This document shows, in pieces, positions 63,919 through 64,000 of a stretch of DNA of 64,000 nt (position 1 is the stretch's first letter; each line of letters begins with the position of its first letter). The translations under genes and the position numbers were made by a program. This DNA comes from Parahalioglobus pacificus. GTDB taxonomy: Bacteria; Pseudomonadota; Gammaproteobacteria; Pseudomonadales; Halieaceae. The stretch covers positions 620,001 to 684,000 of the forward strand of contig NZ_BMYM01000001.1 in the NCBI RefSeq assembly GCF_014652275.1. The letters are read 5' to 3'. The notes beneath the pieces were generated by a model. The model had not been told where the DNA came from. It ran no database searches and saw only the letters and a list, made by a program, of their open reading frames with translations.

Positions 63919-64000
63919 CGAATCATCTCAAAATCGCGCTCAAATAAGGTCTCCTTTGAGGTGGCCGCGGTCGCCCGCTTCATCGCTTTCGCCTGAGACA

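Noticed and set aside
1-64000. CRISPR arrays, rRNA operons, intact tRNA genes, prophage structural genes
   Set aside because: I looked for regularly spaced repeats, rRNA signature stretches, complete cloverleafs and phage-like gene runs and found none.

Overview
The window looks like chromosomal DNA of a marine gammaproteobacterium, probably near the OM60/NOR5 (Halieaceae) group. That placement is an inference from gene content and moderately GC-rich coding sequence; no rRNA or other phylogenetic marker was tested. Supporting genes are an E. coli-like DksA, a GspA/GspB pair, a Fur-type site before an iron uptake operon, CoA-linked lipid genes (CaiB, TesB, AMP ligase, PaaI-type thioesterase, desaturase, HMG-CoA reductase) and an integron-type cassette remnant.

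Layout. 0-6.3 kb: a CoA-transferase cut by the left edge, an FbpABC-type ferric iron importer with a putative Fur box, a DUF1080 lipoprotein and a DUF547 protein. 6.6-8.4 kb: a protein with two globin domains, two membrane helices and a pentapeptide-repeat tail. 8.5-13.1 kb: thioesterase, desaturase, small membrane protein, HMG-CoA reductase, a secreted hydrolase and an SDR carrying both halohydrin dehalogenase motifs. 13.2-17.6 kb: folE2 (frameshifted by a 17-bp tandem duplication), dihydroorotase, a tandem pterin-synthase-fold protein and an aspartoacylase-like protein. 17.6-25.7 kb: an FAD oxidoreductase, cysS, a zinc-ligand-poor dksA with a histone H1-like N-terminus, nitronate monooxygenase divergent from a PadR regulator, and gspA-gspB. 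25.7-33.7 kb: a 13-residue-repeat lipoprotein, epimerase, alkaline phosphatase, ABM monooxygenase, epoxide-hydrolase-like protein, amidohydrolase, Ppx/GppA and a membrane HExxH protein.

33.7-40.3 kb is one tightly packed minus-strand operon: DUF1445, pxpA, pxpB, pxpC, DUF4392 (D-glutamate cyclase), D-amino-acid transaminase, alanine racemase and a Ddn-like protein. Together these could route D-alanine and D-glutamate through 5-oxoproline to glutamate. 40.4-53.2 kb holds tesB, an acyl-CoA ligase, a TrkA-N/RyR membrane protein, a methyltransferase, an RND efflux pair, a patatin with an H1-like C-terminus, a VOC protein and an SDR.

53.2-64 kb is an accessory, decaying region. It has a methyltransferase lacking its SAM motif, a membrane protein gene with an early in-frame stop, at least two integron attC sites around small cassettes (one encoding an HNH nuclease), a recurring TCCGCTTT/AAAGCGGA hairpin, an IS3 orfA fragment, a tRNA-Ile2 remnant and pseudogenes of a GST and a PEP-CTERM-like protein. 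An apparently intact TetR/saccharopine-dehydrogenase-like pair and a large two-domain hydrolase lipoprotein sit among them. No integron integrase is present in the window.
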